Shown: piece by piece, positions 11,823 through 19,493 of the stretch | How the letters are laid out: every line of letters starts with the position of its first letter | Position numbering within the stretch: position 1 is the stretch's first letter | Origin: Curtobacterium sp. MCPF17_002 | Lineage (GTDB): Bacteria > Actinomycetota > Actinomycetes > Actinomycetales > Microbacteriaceae | NCBI RefSeq assembly: GCF_003234115.2 | Contig: NZ_CP126251.1 | Location: forward strand, 3,348,001-3,412,000 | Direction: 5' to 3' | Length of the DNA stretch: 64,000 bases | Program-made: the position numbers and the translations under genes | The notes under the pieces: model-generated | Seen by the model: the letters and a program-made list of their open reading frames with translations, nothing else | Told to the model about the DNA's origin: nothing | The model's database searches: none

Positions 11823-11862
11823 CACGAAGCCCCCGTTCCGCGGACGGAACGGGGGCTTCGTG
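11823..11862 (-). terminator. Terminator of the infC-rpmI-rplT operon
   Basis: A perfect 18-bp stem (CACGAAGCCCCCGTTCCG and its complement) closes a four-base loop, 14 bases downstream of the rplT stop. It separates the ribosomal-protein operon from the methyltransferase gene. There is no long T-run, as is usual at high GC. Confidence 0.85.
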
Positions 11863-11876
11863 AGCAGCTGGAGTGA

Positions 11877-12260
11877 CTACGCGGCCTTGGGGGCCGAGGT
11901 GTCGGCCGGGAGGGCCTTCTTCGCGGTCTCGACCAGCGCCGTGAACGTCTCGGGGTTGTTCACCGCGAGGTCGGCGAGGATGCGACGGTCGACCTCGACG
12001 CCGGCCAGGTTCAGACCCTGGATGAGGCGGTTGTAGGTCAGGCCGTTCGCACGCGAGGCAGCGTTGATGCGCTGGATCCACAGGCGACGGAACTCGCCCT
12101 TCTTCGCGTGACGGTCGCGGTACGCGTAGACGAGGGAGTGGGTGACCTGCTCCTTGGCCTTGCGGTACAGACGCGAACGCTGACCGCGGTAACCCTCGGC
12201 GCGCTCGAGGATGACGCGACGCTTCTTGGCGGCGTTGACCGCTCTCTTTACTCGTGCCAT
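11877..12260 (-). CDS. rplT: 50S ribosomal protein L20
   Basis: Early-assembly 23S rRNA-binding protein. The 127-residue sequence [63 protein letters not shown] is unmistakable L20. The last 10-12 residues ([12 protein letters not shown]) are an Ala-rich extension beyond the usual end. It follows rpmI by 27 bases in the conserved infC-rpmI-rplT order and is followed at once by a strong hairpin. Confidence 0.99.
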   Translation of the reverse strand: MARVKRAVNAAKKRRVILERAEGYRGQRSRLYRKAKEQVTHSLVYAYRDRHAKKGEFRRLWIQRINAASRANGLTYNRLIQGLNLAGVEVDRRILADLAVNNPETFTALVETAKKALPADTSAPKAA

Positions 12261-12287
12261 TGCACTATTCCTTTACGATCCGGGGGC

Positions 12288-12482
12288 TCAGTGGCCGAGG
12301 AGCTTCTTGACGTTCTTGGCGTCGGCCTTCGAGAGGACCTGGTCCTCGTTGAGGCGGGCCTTGCGCTTGGCAGACTTGACCTCGAGGTTGTGACGCATAC
12401 CGGCCTGCTGCTTCATGATCTTGCCGCTACCGGTGACCTTGAAGCGCTTCTTCGACCCGGAGTGGGTCTTCTGCTTGGGCAT
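12288..12482 (-). CDS. rpmI: 50S ribosomal protein L35
   Basis: Small 64-residue ribosomal protein, [20 protein letters not shown] followed by [24 protein letters not shown], ending in KKLLGH; very basic, as expected for L35. It lies between infC (59 bases upstream) and rplT. Confidence 0.99.
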   Translation of the reverse strand: MPKQKTHSGSKKRFKVTGSGKIMKQQAGMRHNLEVKSAKRKARLNEDQVLSKADAKNVKKLLGH

Positions 12483-12541
12483 GGTGGTGCCTTTCCGTGG
12501 GGTGGATGGGGCCGCGTCGTTGCGGGATCGGTCTGGGTGAC

Positions 12542-13222
12542 CTATTCGGCGGGAGCGTCGCTCTTGGCCGGTGCCGTGTCCTGCGCGGGTGCTTCGGCCG
12601 GGGCCTCGGTCTCCGGCTCGACATCAGAGTGGTCCTTCGCGGCGTGCTCGGAGGCACGACGCTCGGCCTTCTGTGCAGCGCGCTTCGCGTTCTGCTCGCC
12701 CTTGACGTCGGACTTGTTCTTGAGCGGGGCGATGATCATCGTCATGTTGCGGCCGTCCTGGGTCGGACGCGACTCGACGACACCGAACTCAGCGATCTCC
12801 TCGGCGAACTTCTGGAGGAGACGGACACCCTGCTCCGGACGCGACTGCTCGCGGCCACGGAAGAGGATCATCGCCTTCACCTTGTCGCCACCGAGGAGGA
12901 AGCCCTCGGCGCGCTTGCGCTTCGTCTCGTAGTCGTGCACGTCGATCTTCAGGCGGAAACGGACTTCCTTGAGGTCCGTGTTCACCTGGTTGCGACGCGC
13001 TTCCTTGGCCTTCTGAGCGGCCTCGTACTTGAACTTTCCGTAGTCCATGATCTTGGCCACGGGCGGCTTCGAGTTCGGCGCGACCTCGACCAGATCCAGT
13101 TCGGCTTCCTGCGCGAGGCGCAGTGCCATGGCGATCGGGACAACGCCGACCTGCTCACCCTGCGGGCCGACGAGTCGGACTTCGGGAACGCGGATTCGGT
13201 CGTTGGTACGGGGATCGGTGAT
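12542..13222 (-). CDS. infC: Translation initiation factor IF-3, probable ATC start
   Basis: Binds the 30S subunit and checks start-codon pairing. The N-domain ([43 protein letters not shown]) and C-domain ([38 protein letters not shown]) are complete, followed by a 50-residue acidic Ala/Glu/Pro tail. The start is placed at ATC (13222-13220) because an ideal AAGGAG Shine-Dalgarno sits six bases before it and the protein then begins at the conserved (I/M)[10 protein letters not shown]. The only ordinary start in frame, TTG at 13237, would bury that AAGGAG inside the gene and has no ribosome site of its own. IF-3 genes are known for rare AUU/AUC starts used for autoregulation. Confidence 0.93.
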   Translation of the reverse strand: MTDPRTNDRIRVPEVRLVGPQGEQVGVVPIAMALRLAQEAELDLVEVAPNSKPPVAKIMDYGKFKYEAAQKAKEARRNQVNTDLKEVRFRLKIDVHDYETKRKRAEGFLLGGDKVKAMILFRGREQSRPEQGVRLLQKFAEEIAEFGVVESRPTQDGRNMTMIIAPLKNKSDVKGEQNAKRAAQKAERRASEHAAKDHSDVEPETEAPAEAPAQDTAPAKSDAPAE

Positions 13223-13519
13223 GCGGAGCTCCTTCAATCAGGTGGTGGCCGTCCGGGGCTTTTGCCCTGGGCGACGGCACGAGAGAGGAGATCTGACGCA
13301 CGGATCGGAACCCGTTCGGCAGCCGCCCGACGCCACCCCTGCGGGACGGCCGACCGACGCGGACGCCGGTGGAGCGGTGTGGACCCGGTAGCCTGGTGGT
13401 GCGCGGCCGCGGGTGGGAGAGACTCCTCTTTCGTGACGCTGACGGTGTGTTCGGCCTCGTTGCACGAGTCCGGGCACGCAGACAGCATCTGCCGCCACAC
13501 AGCCTAGCAGAGGAGCACC
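13223..13519. other. Intergenic region between divergent infC and the DUF1844 gene
   Basis: About 300 bases with no convincing gene. It must hold the infC leader (with AAGGAG at 13229-13234 on the minus strand) and the promoters of both divergent genes. A short minus-strand open frame through it (13234-13500) shows no recognisable protein. I could not identify a known infC/L20 leader fold by eye. Confidence 0.6.
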
Positions 13520-13882
13520 GTGACCGACACCCCAGCCCCCGTCGACGCAGGGAACGCCGCCGACGAGGCAGCCCGCGACATCTCGGAGGTGCCGGCGGTC
13601 GAGCTCATCAACACCGTCGCCGTGCACCTGCTGAGCGCCGCCGCCGTCAAGGTCGGCCTGGCCGACGACCCGCAGGAGCAGACCGACCTCGACGAGGCAC
13701 GGAAGCTCATCACGGCCCTCGCGGGCCTCGTCACCGCGGCCGCGACCGAGATCGGCGACCACCACGCCCGTCCGCTCCGCGACGGCCTGCGGTCGGTCCA
13801 GCTCGCCTTCCGCGAGGCGTCGGCCATCCCGGATGCGCCGGGCGCCGGCCCCGGGGAGAAGTACACCGGGCCCGTCAACTGA
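13520..13882 (+). CDS. DUF1844 family protein
   Basis: A 120-residue acidic protein of unknown role. The core AVELINTVAVHLLSAAAVKV, followed by GLADDPQEQTDLDEARKLITALAGLV, fits the DUF1844 family, which in actinobacteria commonly lies beside infC as here. The GTG start is preceded by AGGAG at a good distance. It is mostly helical with no signal peptide. A perfect 38-bp palindrome closes the gene 12 bases downstream. Confidence 0.85.
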   Translation: MTDTPAPVDAGNAADEAARDISEVPAVELINTVAVHLLSAAAVKVGLADDPQEQTDLDEARKLITALAGLVTAAATEIGDHHARPLRDGLRSVQLAFREASAIPDAPGAGPGEKYTGPVN

Positions 13883-13894
13883 CACCGGTGACGG

Positions 13895-13932
13895 ACTGGA
13901 GGCGCGGTGCCAGCTGGCACCGCGCCTCCAGT
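13895..13932. terminator. 38-bp perfect palindrome between convergent genes
   Basis: ACTGGAGGCGCGGTGCCAG is followed directly by its exact complement. It lies between the convergent DUF1844 and maltokinase genes and probably ends both transcripts. Each arm is a member of the dispersed CTGGAGGCGCGG family. Confidence 0.85.
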
Positions 13933-13951
13933 GTCTCGATGGGTCGCCTCC

Positions 13952-15259
13952 TCAGGCCGCGCTGCGGGCGACGAGGCGGGTGACCGCCGCGAGCGGGATG
14001 CCGACCCAGTCGGGTCGGTTCCGCGTCTCGTAGACGACCTCGTAGACGGCCTTGTCGAGCTCGAAGGCGTCGAGGAGTTCTCGGTGCGCGCGCAGGTCCG
14101 CACCGGTCCCGCGCTGGTACCCGTCGACGAAGGCCGATCGGGCAGCGTGCGCCCACTCCCCCGCGTCCACCGGTTCGGCGTCCTGTGCGAGCGCGCCGGC
14201 GACGTAGTCGAACGACCGCAGCATCCCCGCGACGTCGCGCAGCGTGACGTCCGGCAGGGAGCGTTCGGTGAGCGGACGGAGCGGTTCGCCCTCGAAGTCG
14301 AGGAACACCCATCCGCGCGGTTCCGGTGCGGCGAGGACCTGCCCGAGGTGCAGGTCGCCGTGGATGCGCTGGAGGTCGGGCCACACGGCCTCGGCGGCCC
14401 GGTCGTAGACGGCGCGGACGGCGTCGACGTGTTCGGCGACCGCCGGTGCCTCGGCAGCCGCGGCGTCGAGGCGGGCGTGCATGGTGGCCACGGCGGCGCT
14501 CCGGCGGGCCTCGTCGGCCGGTTCGGTCGGCAGCGCGTGGGCGAGGGTGCGGTGGACCTCGGCGAGCGCCTCCCCGAGCCGGTCCGCACCGGTGACGAAG
14601 GACGTGCCCTGCCGGGCGTCGCGGAGCGCCACGCGCCAAGCGTCCTCGAGGCCGGGCAGGAACTCCTGCGCGAACGCGAGGTGACCGGTGGCCGTGCCGT
14701 CGGGTCGGCCGGTGTCGGGCCAGGACCCGCGGAGCGCGCCGGAGACCCGCGGGACCCGCGCACTGCCGGCCGCCGAGAGCGCGAGCTGGGTCGTGACGTC
14801 CGGGTTGTCGCCGTGGTGCAGGACGCGGAAGACCTTCACGATGACCTGCTCGCCGGACGCCGTGTCGCAGATCACCGACGTGTTCGACTGTTCACCGCTG
14901 AGGACCCGCGAGGCCGTCACGGTGCCGATCGGCCGGAGGCTGTCCGGGTCCGCGTCGATGCGCGCGGCCAGTGAGCCCACCCACCCGGGATCGGTGGTGG
15001 CGTCGCGGAGGGTGCCGTCCTCGCCCGTCGTGACCGGGGCCTGGTACAGGACGGGACCGGTGGGGGCGTCGTCGAGGACGAGGCGGGTGCCGTCGGTCCG
15101 CGCGATGGTGGTGAGCCGGGGGCTGGCGCCCTTCGCCGTGTACCAGCGCTGGTGGGCGATCCAGCCCTCGAGCGTGCGGTCGCTGGGATCTGCGGTGGGC
15201 TCGTCGGCTGGGTCGGCGGTGGGCTCGGCGGTGGGCTCGGCGGTGGGCTCGTCGCTCAT
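13952..15259 (-). CDS. mak: Maltokinase (maltose 1-phosphate forming)
   Basis: Likely phosphorylates maltose for the GlgE alpha-glucan route. The 435-residue protein is an aminoglycoside-phosphotransferase-like kinase: VLSGEQSNTSVICD (glycine loop), VIVKVFRVLHHGDNPDVTTQ (ATP lysine region), IHGDLHLGQVL (catalytic HGDLH) and VFLDFEGEPLRPLTER (metal-binding Asp), all as in Pep2/Mak proteins. The ATG at 15259 has a TACGGT -10 seven bases upstream. Residues 3-24 are a Glu-Pro-Thr-Ala repeat encoded by 12-bp tandem units. treS or glgE are not beside it, so the partner enzyme must be elsewhere. Confidence 0.85.
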   Translation of the reverse strand: MSDEPTAEPTAEPTADPADEPTADPSDRTLEGWIAHQRWYTAKGASPRLTTIARTDGTRLVLDDAPTGPVLYQAPVTTGEDGTLRDATTDPGWVGSLAARIDADPDSLRPIGTVTASRVLSGEQSNTSVICDTASGEQVIVKVFRVLHHGDNPDVTTQLALSAAGSARVPRVSGALRGSWPDTGRPDGTATGHLAFAQEFLPGLEDAWRVALRDARQGTSFVTGADRLGEALAEVHRTLAHALPTEPADEARRSAAVATMHARLDAAAAEAPAVAEHVDAVRAVYDRAAEAVWPDLQRIHGDLHLGQVLAAPEPRGWVFLDFEGEPLRPLTERSLPDVTLRDVAGMLRSFDYVAGALAQDAEPVDAGEWAHAARSAFVDGYQRGTGADLRAHRELLDAFELDKAVYEVVYETRNRPDWVGIPLAAVTRLVARSAA

Positions 15260-15266
15260 GCAGCGA

Positions 15267-15272
15267 ACCGTA
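15267..15272 (-). promoter_or_regulatory. -10 element TACGGT for maltokinase (leaderless start)
   Basis: TACGGT on the minus strand ends seven bases before the ATG at 15259, so the message should begin at or very near the start codon. Confidence 0.6.
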
Positions 15273-15398
15273 CGCGTCGGGCCCTGGGGCGGTGTCGGTT
15301 CGGGGTCGGTTCCTCCACAGGGCGCTTCCGGGCGGAACCGTCCACAGAACGCTGTGCGGGCCGAGACGGGACAGGCTCCGCGGACGACACTCGTCGAC

Positions 15399-16913
15399 AT
15401 GCCGACTCAGCACCCTGGACCAGAGGCCCGCTCCGACCCCCGCTGCACGTGGCGGATCCCCGACGACCGTCGGCTCCCCGCGCTCGAGCCCTTCGCCGAT
15501 GCTGTCCTCCGCCACGACCCGGTGGTGCTCCGCGAGACGGTCTGGGACACGGATGATCGCACGCTGGCGGCCGAGGGCGTCGAGCTGCTCCGGTCCGACC
15601 TCGGGTGGTCGGTCGACCGCGGGGACGGCCCGGTGGCGGTGGGGCCGGACCTCGATGGGGACCCGCTCGACGCCGGTGCCGTGCCGCGCGACGCGGTGGA
15701 GGTGTTCCTCCGTGGCCGGGAACTCGGCGTGACACGGGTGCGGGGCACCGAGACGACGCTCGTCGAGCTCCGGGGTCGCGACGGACGGCTCCGTGCGGAG
15801 GTCGCCGACGTCCGCGTCGACGAAGGAGATCCCGACACGGCGCTCCTGCGCTCCGCACGGTGGTGGGCGCTCAGCGACGACGGGCACGGCGGAACGGTGG
15901 CCCGGGCGACTGAGCGGGCGCTGGCGGACGCTGCGGACCCGGCCGAGGCGCACGAGGGCCGCGCTTCGTCCACTCCGGCGGAGGCCGTCCGGTCGGAGCC
16001 CGGACGGTTGGAGCCCGCACGGTTGGAGCCCGCACGGTTGGAGCCCGTCCGGCGGCGCGGGGCGTCGAAGCGGCCCCGGCGGGGAACCGCTGCGGCGGTC
16101 GTGCGCGAGGTCCTGCGGTCGTTGCGTGCCGACCTCGTCGCCGTCGACCCCCGTGTGCGCGGCGACGAGCGCGAGTCCGTGCACGACCTCCGGAAGGTGC
16201 TTCGGCGGCTCCGGAGCGTGCTGGCGGCGTTCCGGGGCGCCCTCGACCCCGGCGCGACCGACACCCTGCGAGCGGAACTGGCCGAGGTGGCCCGGGTCGC
16301 CGGGACCGCCCGCGACGCCGAGGTCCTCCGTGACCGGCTGCTGCGCACCGCGGCCCGGACGCCGGAGGGGTACGTGGACGCCACGACCCTCGACCGGATC
16401 GGCACGCACGTCGACGAATTGCGGACCGAGGCGGCCACGGACCTCCGGCGGACGATGCGTTCCCCGGTGTGGTTCTCCGCGCTCGACCACCTGGACGACC
16501 TCATCGAGCGAGCGCCGAAGGGTCCGCACGCCGACGAGGACGCCGCGGCCTTCGTCGTCCGGCGGATCGGGAAGGAGCGTCTCCGGGTCACGAAGACGGT
16601 CGAGGGCCCCGTGGCCGGACTCGACGAGCTGCACGAGGTCCGGAAGGCAGCGCGCCGGCTGCGGTACGCCCTGCAGGCTGCGCGCGGTGCGCCGGACCTC
16701 GGGAAGCGCCGGCTCGGGTTCCTGAAGCGGGTGCAGGAGTCGCTCGGCGAGGTGCTCGACGCCGCCCACGCGACCGCGGCCTACCGGCAGCTCGCGGTGG
16801 TCGCTGCCCGGAACGGCGAGGACACCTTCGGCTACGGAGCACTGGCGACGACGGAGCACGCCGCGGTCGAGCAGGCGTGGGAGCGGGCGCGGAAGCTGCT
16901 CGCGAAGGTGTGA
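15399..16913 (+). CDS. CHAD domain protein with degenerate CYTH-like N-terminus
   Basis: A 504-residue protein. The C-terminal half (about 225-500) is a CHAD helical domain with conserved His and basic residues in VHDLRKVLRRLRSVLAAFRG and LHEVRKAARRLRYALQAARG; CHAD domains bind polyphosphate. The N-terminal 190 residues have a beta-rich pattern like the CYTH triphosphate tunnel fold (ETTLVELRGRDGRLRAEVAD) but lack the expected ExExK start motif, so catalysis is doubtful. Between them is a linker with RLEPARLEPARLEP, encoded by 15-bp repeats near 16005-16050. The ATG at 15399 begins MPTQHPGPEARSDPRCTWRI. It is divergent from maltokinase. Confidence 0.8.
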   Translation: MPTQHPGPEARSDPRCTWRIPDDRRLPALEPFADAVLRHDPVVLRETVWDTDDRTLAAEGVELLRSDLGWSVDRGDGPVAVGPDLDGDPLDAGAVPRDAVEVFLRGRELGVTRVRGTETTLVELRGRDGRLRAEVADVRVDEGDPDTALLRSARWWALSDDGHGGTVARATERALADAADPAEAHEGRASSTPAEAVRSEPGRLEPARLEPARLEPVRRRGASKRPRRGTAAAVVREVLRSLRADLVAVDPRVRGDERESVHDLRKVLRRLRSVLAAFRGALDPGATDTLRAELAEVARVAGTARDAEVLRDRLLRTAARTPEGYVDATTLDRIGTHVDELRTEAATDLRRTMRSPVWFSALDHLDDLIERAPKGPHADEDAAAFVVRRIGKERLRVTKTVEGPVAGLDELHEVRKAARRLRYALQAARGAPDLGKRRLGFLKRVQESLGEVLDAAHATAAYRQLAVVAARNGEDTFGYGALATTEHAAVEQAWERARKLLAKV

Positions 16914-16933
16914 CGGTCTGCGAGGATGACGAC

Positions 16934-17389
16934 GTGCCGCACTACCTCGAGGACCTCGCCGCCGGACAGACCTTCACGACCCCGGGTCGGACGATCACCG
17001 AGGCGGACGTGGTCTCGTTCGCCTCGTGGACGAACGACAACAACCAGGTCCACACCGACGTCGAGTTCGCCGGGAAGACCCGGTACGGCCAGCGGATCGT
17101 GCACGGGCTGCTCGGGACCTCCCTGTGCCTCGGCCTCATCGCGCGGACCGGGGTGTTCGAGGGCTCGGCGGTGGCACTGCTCGGGATCGACCAGTGGCGG
17201 TTCACGGCCCCGGTGTTCATCGGGGACACCGTGACGTGCGAGGTCGAGATCCTGTCGACACGGCTGACGAGCTCCGGGAAGACCGGCATCGTCGAGCGGA
17301 CCGTCTCACTGCGGAACCAGCGCGGCGAAGTCGTCCAGCAGGGCCGGATGGACGTCATGGTCCTCACGCGCGACGCCGCGATCGGCTGA
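16934..17389 (+). CDS. MaoC-like (R)-specific enoyl hydratase family protein
   Basis: A 151-residue hot-dog-fold protein. FTTPGRTITEADVVSFASWT with NDNNQVHTDVEFA and GQRIVHGLLGTSLCLGL match the MaoC dehydratase motif (Asp/Asn and His of the hydratase site). GTG at 16934 is chosen because AGGA lies about eight bases upstream and the protein then starts VPHYLEDLAAGQTF. Likely acts on an acyl thioester; the substrate is unknown. It ends 78 bases before the GH2 gene, whose own operator lies between. Confidence 0.85.
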   Translation: MPHYLEDLAAGQTFTTPGRTITEADVVSFASWTNDNNQVHTDVEFAGKTRYGQRIVHGLLGTSLCLGLIARTGVFEGSAVALLGIDQWRFTAPVFIGDTVTCEVEILSTRLTSSGKTGIVERTVSLRNQRGEVVQQGRMDVMVLTRDAAIG

Positions 17390-17432
17390 GCCGGCCCGGC
17401 TCCGGTCCTGCTTGGTATTCGTTGCCGAGCCC

Positions 17433-17448
17433 TTTACAACGATGTACA
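17433..17448. promoter_or_regulatory. Candidate LacI-family operator upstream of the GH2 gene
   Basis: TTTACAACGATGTACA is an imperfect palindrome with a central CG (TACA-ACGA-TGTA), the layout of LacI-family sites. It lies 19 bases before the ATG and would cover the transcription start. No lacI gene is within the window. Confidence 0.55.
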
Positions 17449-17467
17449 CGCACGCCAGCATGGAGGC

Positions 17468-19333
17468 ATGAGCACGCTCGACGGCACCGTCGCCGCACCT
17501 GACACCGCCCCCACGCCGGCCCTCCCGCTCGCCTCTCGGCAGGACGGCACGTACCCCCGCCCCCAGATGCTCCGCACCCACTGGGCGGACCTCGACGGCA
17601 CGTGGTCGTTCCGGAACGACGGCGACGACGACGCGTGGCGCGCGGGCTTCCCGGACGCCCGCGACATCGTCGTCCCGTTCCCGCCCGAGTCCGTCGCGTC
17701 CGGTATCGACGAGCCGGGCTTCCACCCCGTGGTCTGGTACTCCCGTCCGATCACCCGCGCCGAGCTGGACGCTGCCGGCCACGGTGCCGCCGCGCCCCGC
17801 CTGGTCCTGCACTTCGGCGCCGTCGACCACCGCGCCCGCGTCTGGATCGACGGGCAGTTCATCGGCGAGCACGAGGGCGGCCACACCCCGTTCTCGCTCG
17901 ACGTGACCGAGGCCCTCGCCACCGACCCGGACGCCGTGCACACCCTGGTCGTCCGCGCCGAGGACGACCCGCACGACCTCACCCAGCCCCGCGGCAAGCA
18001 GGACTGGCACGAGGACCCGCACGCCATCTGGTACCGCCGGACCACCGGGATCTGGCAGACCGTGTGGCTCGAGGCCGTGCCCACCGCATCGATCTCGTAC
18101 CTCCGCTGGACGAACGTCGACCACGAGACCCTCCGCCTGACCGTCCGGATCGCCGGTGTCCGCACGGGCGGCGAACGCCTCCGCGTCGAGGCCCGCTGGG
18201 ACGAGCGTGACGAGCACCTCGCCACGATCGAGTCCACCCTCGGCACGACCGGCGACGAGTTCGACGTGCTCGTGCCGCTCGCCCGTCAGTCGAACGGGCA
18301 GGCCGAGGACGAACTGCACTGGACGCCGGAGGCCCCGCGCCTCGTCGACGCCACGGTGACCCTGCTGCCCGCCGGGACCGGCACCACGCCGACCGACGCC
18401 GTCGCCTCGTACTTCGGCGTACGCACGGTCGGCATTGACGGGGGCGCCTTCCTGCTCAACGGCCGCCGCTACGACGTCCGCAGTGTCCTCAACCAGGGCT
18501 ACTGGCCGGACTCCCACATCGCGGCCCCGTCGCGGGAGGCCCTCCGCCGCGAGGTCGAGCTCATCAAGGAGCTCGGCTTCAACGCCGCCCGCAACCACCA
18601 GAAGATCGAGGACCCCCGCTTCCTGTACTGGGCGGACCGGCTCGGCATCCTGGTGTGGGGCGAGGCACCGGGCGCCTACGCGTTCTCGCCGCGCGCGGTG
18701 CAGCGACTCGTGCGCGAGTGGATGGACGCCGTCGAGCGCGATGCCTCGCACCCGTCGATCGTGACCTGGGTCCCCGCGAACGAGAGCTGGGGCGTGCAGC
18801 ACATCGCCACGGACCCGGCGCAGCAGGCCTACGCCCGTGCCCTCGCCGACGTCACGCGGGCGATCGACCCGACCAGACCGGTGATCTCGAACGACGGCTG
18901 GGAGCACACGAACTCGGACATCCTGACGGTCCACGACTACGAGGGCGACGGACCGCGGATGGCGGCCACCTACGCTGACGACGTCGCCCGGACGGTGCTC
19001 GTGAACGGGATCGGGCCCGCCGACCGACGCATCCTCGTCGGCGGCGCCGCGGACCACGGACAGCCGGTGATGCTGACCGAGTTCGGCGGCGTGAACTACC
19101 AGCCCGGTTCGCAGCGCGAGGACGGCTGGGGGTACACCTCCGCCGTCGACGGTGACGACTGGATCGCCCGCATCACGGCGCTGTACGACGCGATCCGTGC
19201 GAGCTCGTTCCTCGCCGGCTCCTGCTACACGCAGCTGACGGACACGATGCAGGAGACGAACGGCCTGCTGAACGCCGACCGCACCCCGAAGGTGCCGATC
19301 GAGCAGATCCGGCGCGCGGTCACGGGTCGCTGA
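17468..19333 (+). CDS. Glycoside hydrolase family 2 protein (beta-galactosidase / beta-glucuronidase-like)
   Basis: A 621-residue cytoplasmic glycosidase (no signal peptide). It has an N-terminal jelly-roll domain (residues about 45-200, GAVDHRARVWIDGQFIGEHE, HAIWYRRTTGIWQTVWLE), an Ig-like domain, and a C-terminal TIM barrel. The acid/base Glu is in VTWVPANESWGVQ and the nucleophile Glu in PVMLTEFGGVNYQ. GGAGG precedes the ATG. The short length and single-gene unit with its own operator suggest a sugar-inducible enzyme taking up glycosides; I cannot separate beta-galactosidase from beta-glucuronidase or beta-mannosidase specificity. Confidence 0.88.
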   Translation: MSTLDGTVAAPDTAPTPALPLASRQDGTYPRPQMLRTHWADLDGTWSFRNDGDDDAWRAGFPDARDIVVPFPPESVASGIDEPGFHPVVWYSRPITRAELDAAGHGAAAPRLVLHFGAVDHRARVWIDGQFIGEHEGGHTPFSLDVTEALATDPDAVHTLVVRAEDDPHDLTQPRGKQDWHEDPHAIWYRRTTGIWQTVWLEAVPTASISYLRWTNVDHETLRLTVRIAGVRTGGERLRVEARWDERDEHLATIESTLGTTGDEFDVLVPLARQSNGQAEDELHWTPEAPRLVDATVTLLPAGTGTTPTDAVASYFGVRTVGIDGGAFLLNGRRYDVRSVLNQGYWPDSHIAAPSREALRREVELIKELGFNAARNHQKIEDPRFLYWADRLGILVWGEAPGAYAFSPRAVQRLVREWMDAVERDASHPSIVTWVPANESWGVQHIATDPAQQAYARALADVTRAIDPTRPVISNDGWEHTNSDILTVHDYEGDGPRMAATYADDVARTVLVNGIGPADRRILVGGAADHGQPVMLTEFGGVNYQPGSQREDGWGYTSAVDGDDWIARITALYDAIRASSFLAGSCYTQLTDTMQETNGLLNADRTPKVPIEQIRRAVTGR

Positions 19334-19351
19334 CCGGGAGGCGCCACTCCG

Positions 19352-19402
19352 GTGAGCAGGAATGGTCGGGTCCGACCGACGGACCCGACCATTGCTGCTC
19401 AC
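19352..19402 (+). terminator. Long hairpin terminator after the GH2 gene
   Basis: Two 22-base arms (19352-19373 and 19381-19402, one mismatch) around a seven-base loop begin 18 bases after the stop codon. The left arm includes AATGGTCGGGTCC. It is followed by four 10-bp GC-rich tandem units (19431-19470) before the next gene. Confidence 0.8.
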
Positions 19403-19493
19403 GAAGCGCGTGGATCGGCGCGCGGCCCGGCGACCCGGACCGACGCGGACCGGCGCGGACCGGCGCGGGGGGTGATCTGGGAGGATCGTTCGG

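Noticed and set aside
13234..13500. Minus-strand frame upstream of infC, possible leader peptide
   Set aside because: 88 residues with no conserved feature and no ribosome site; more likely untranslated infC leader.
19431..19470. GC-rich 10-bp tandem units before the PIG-V-like gene as an operator array
   Set aside because: Simple GC-rich slippage sequence with no palindromic structure or promoter alignment.
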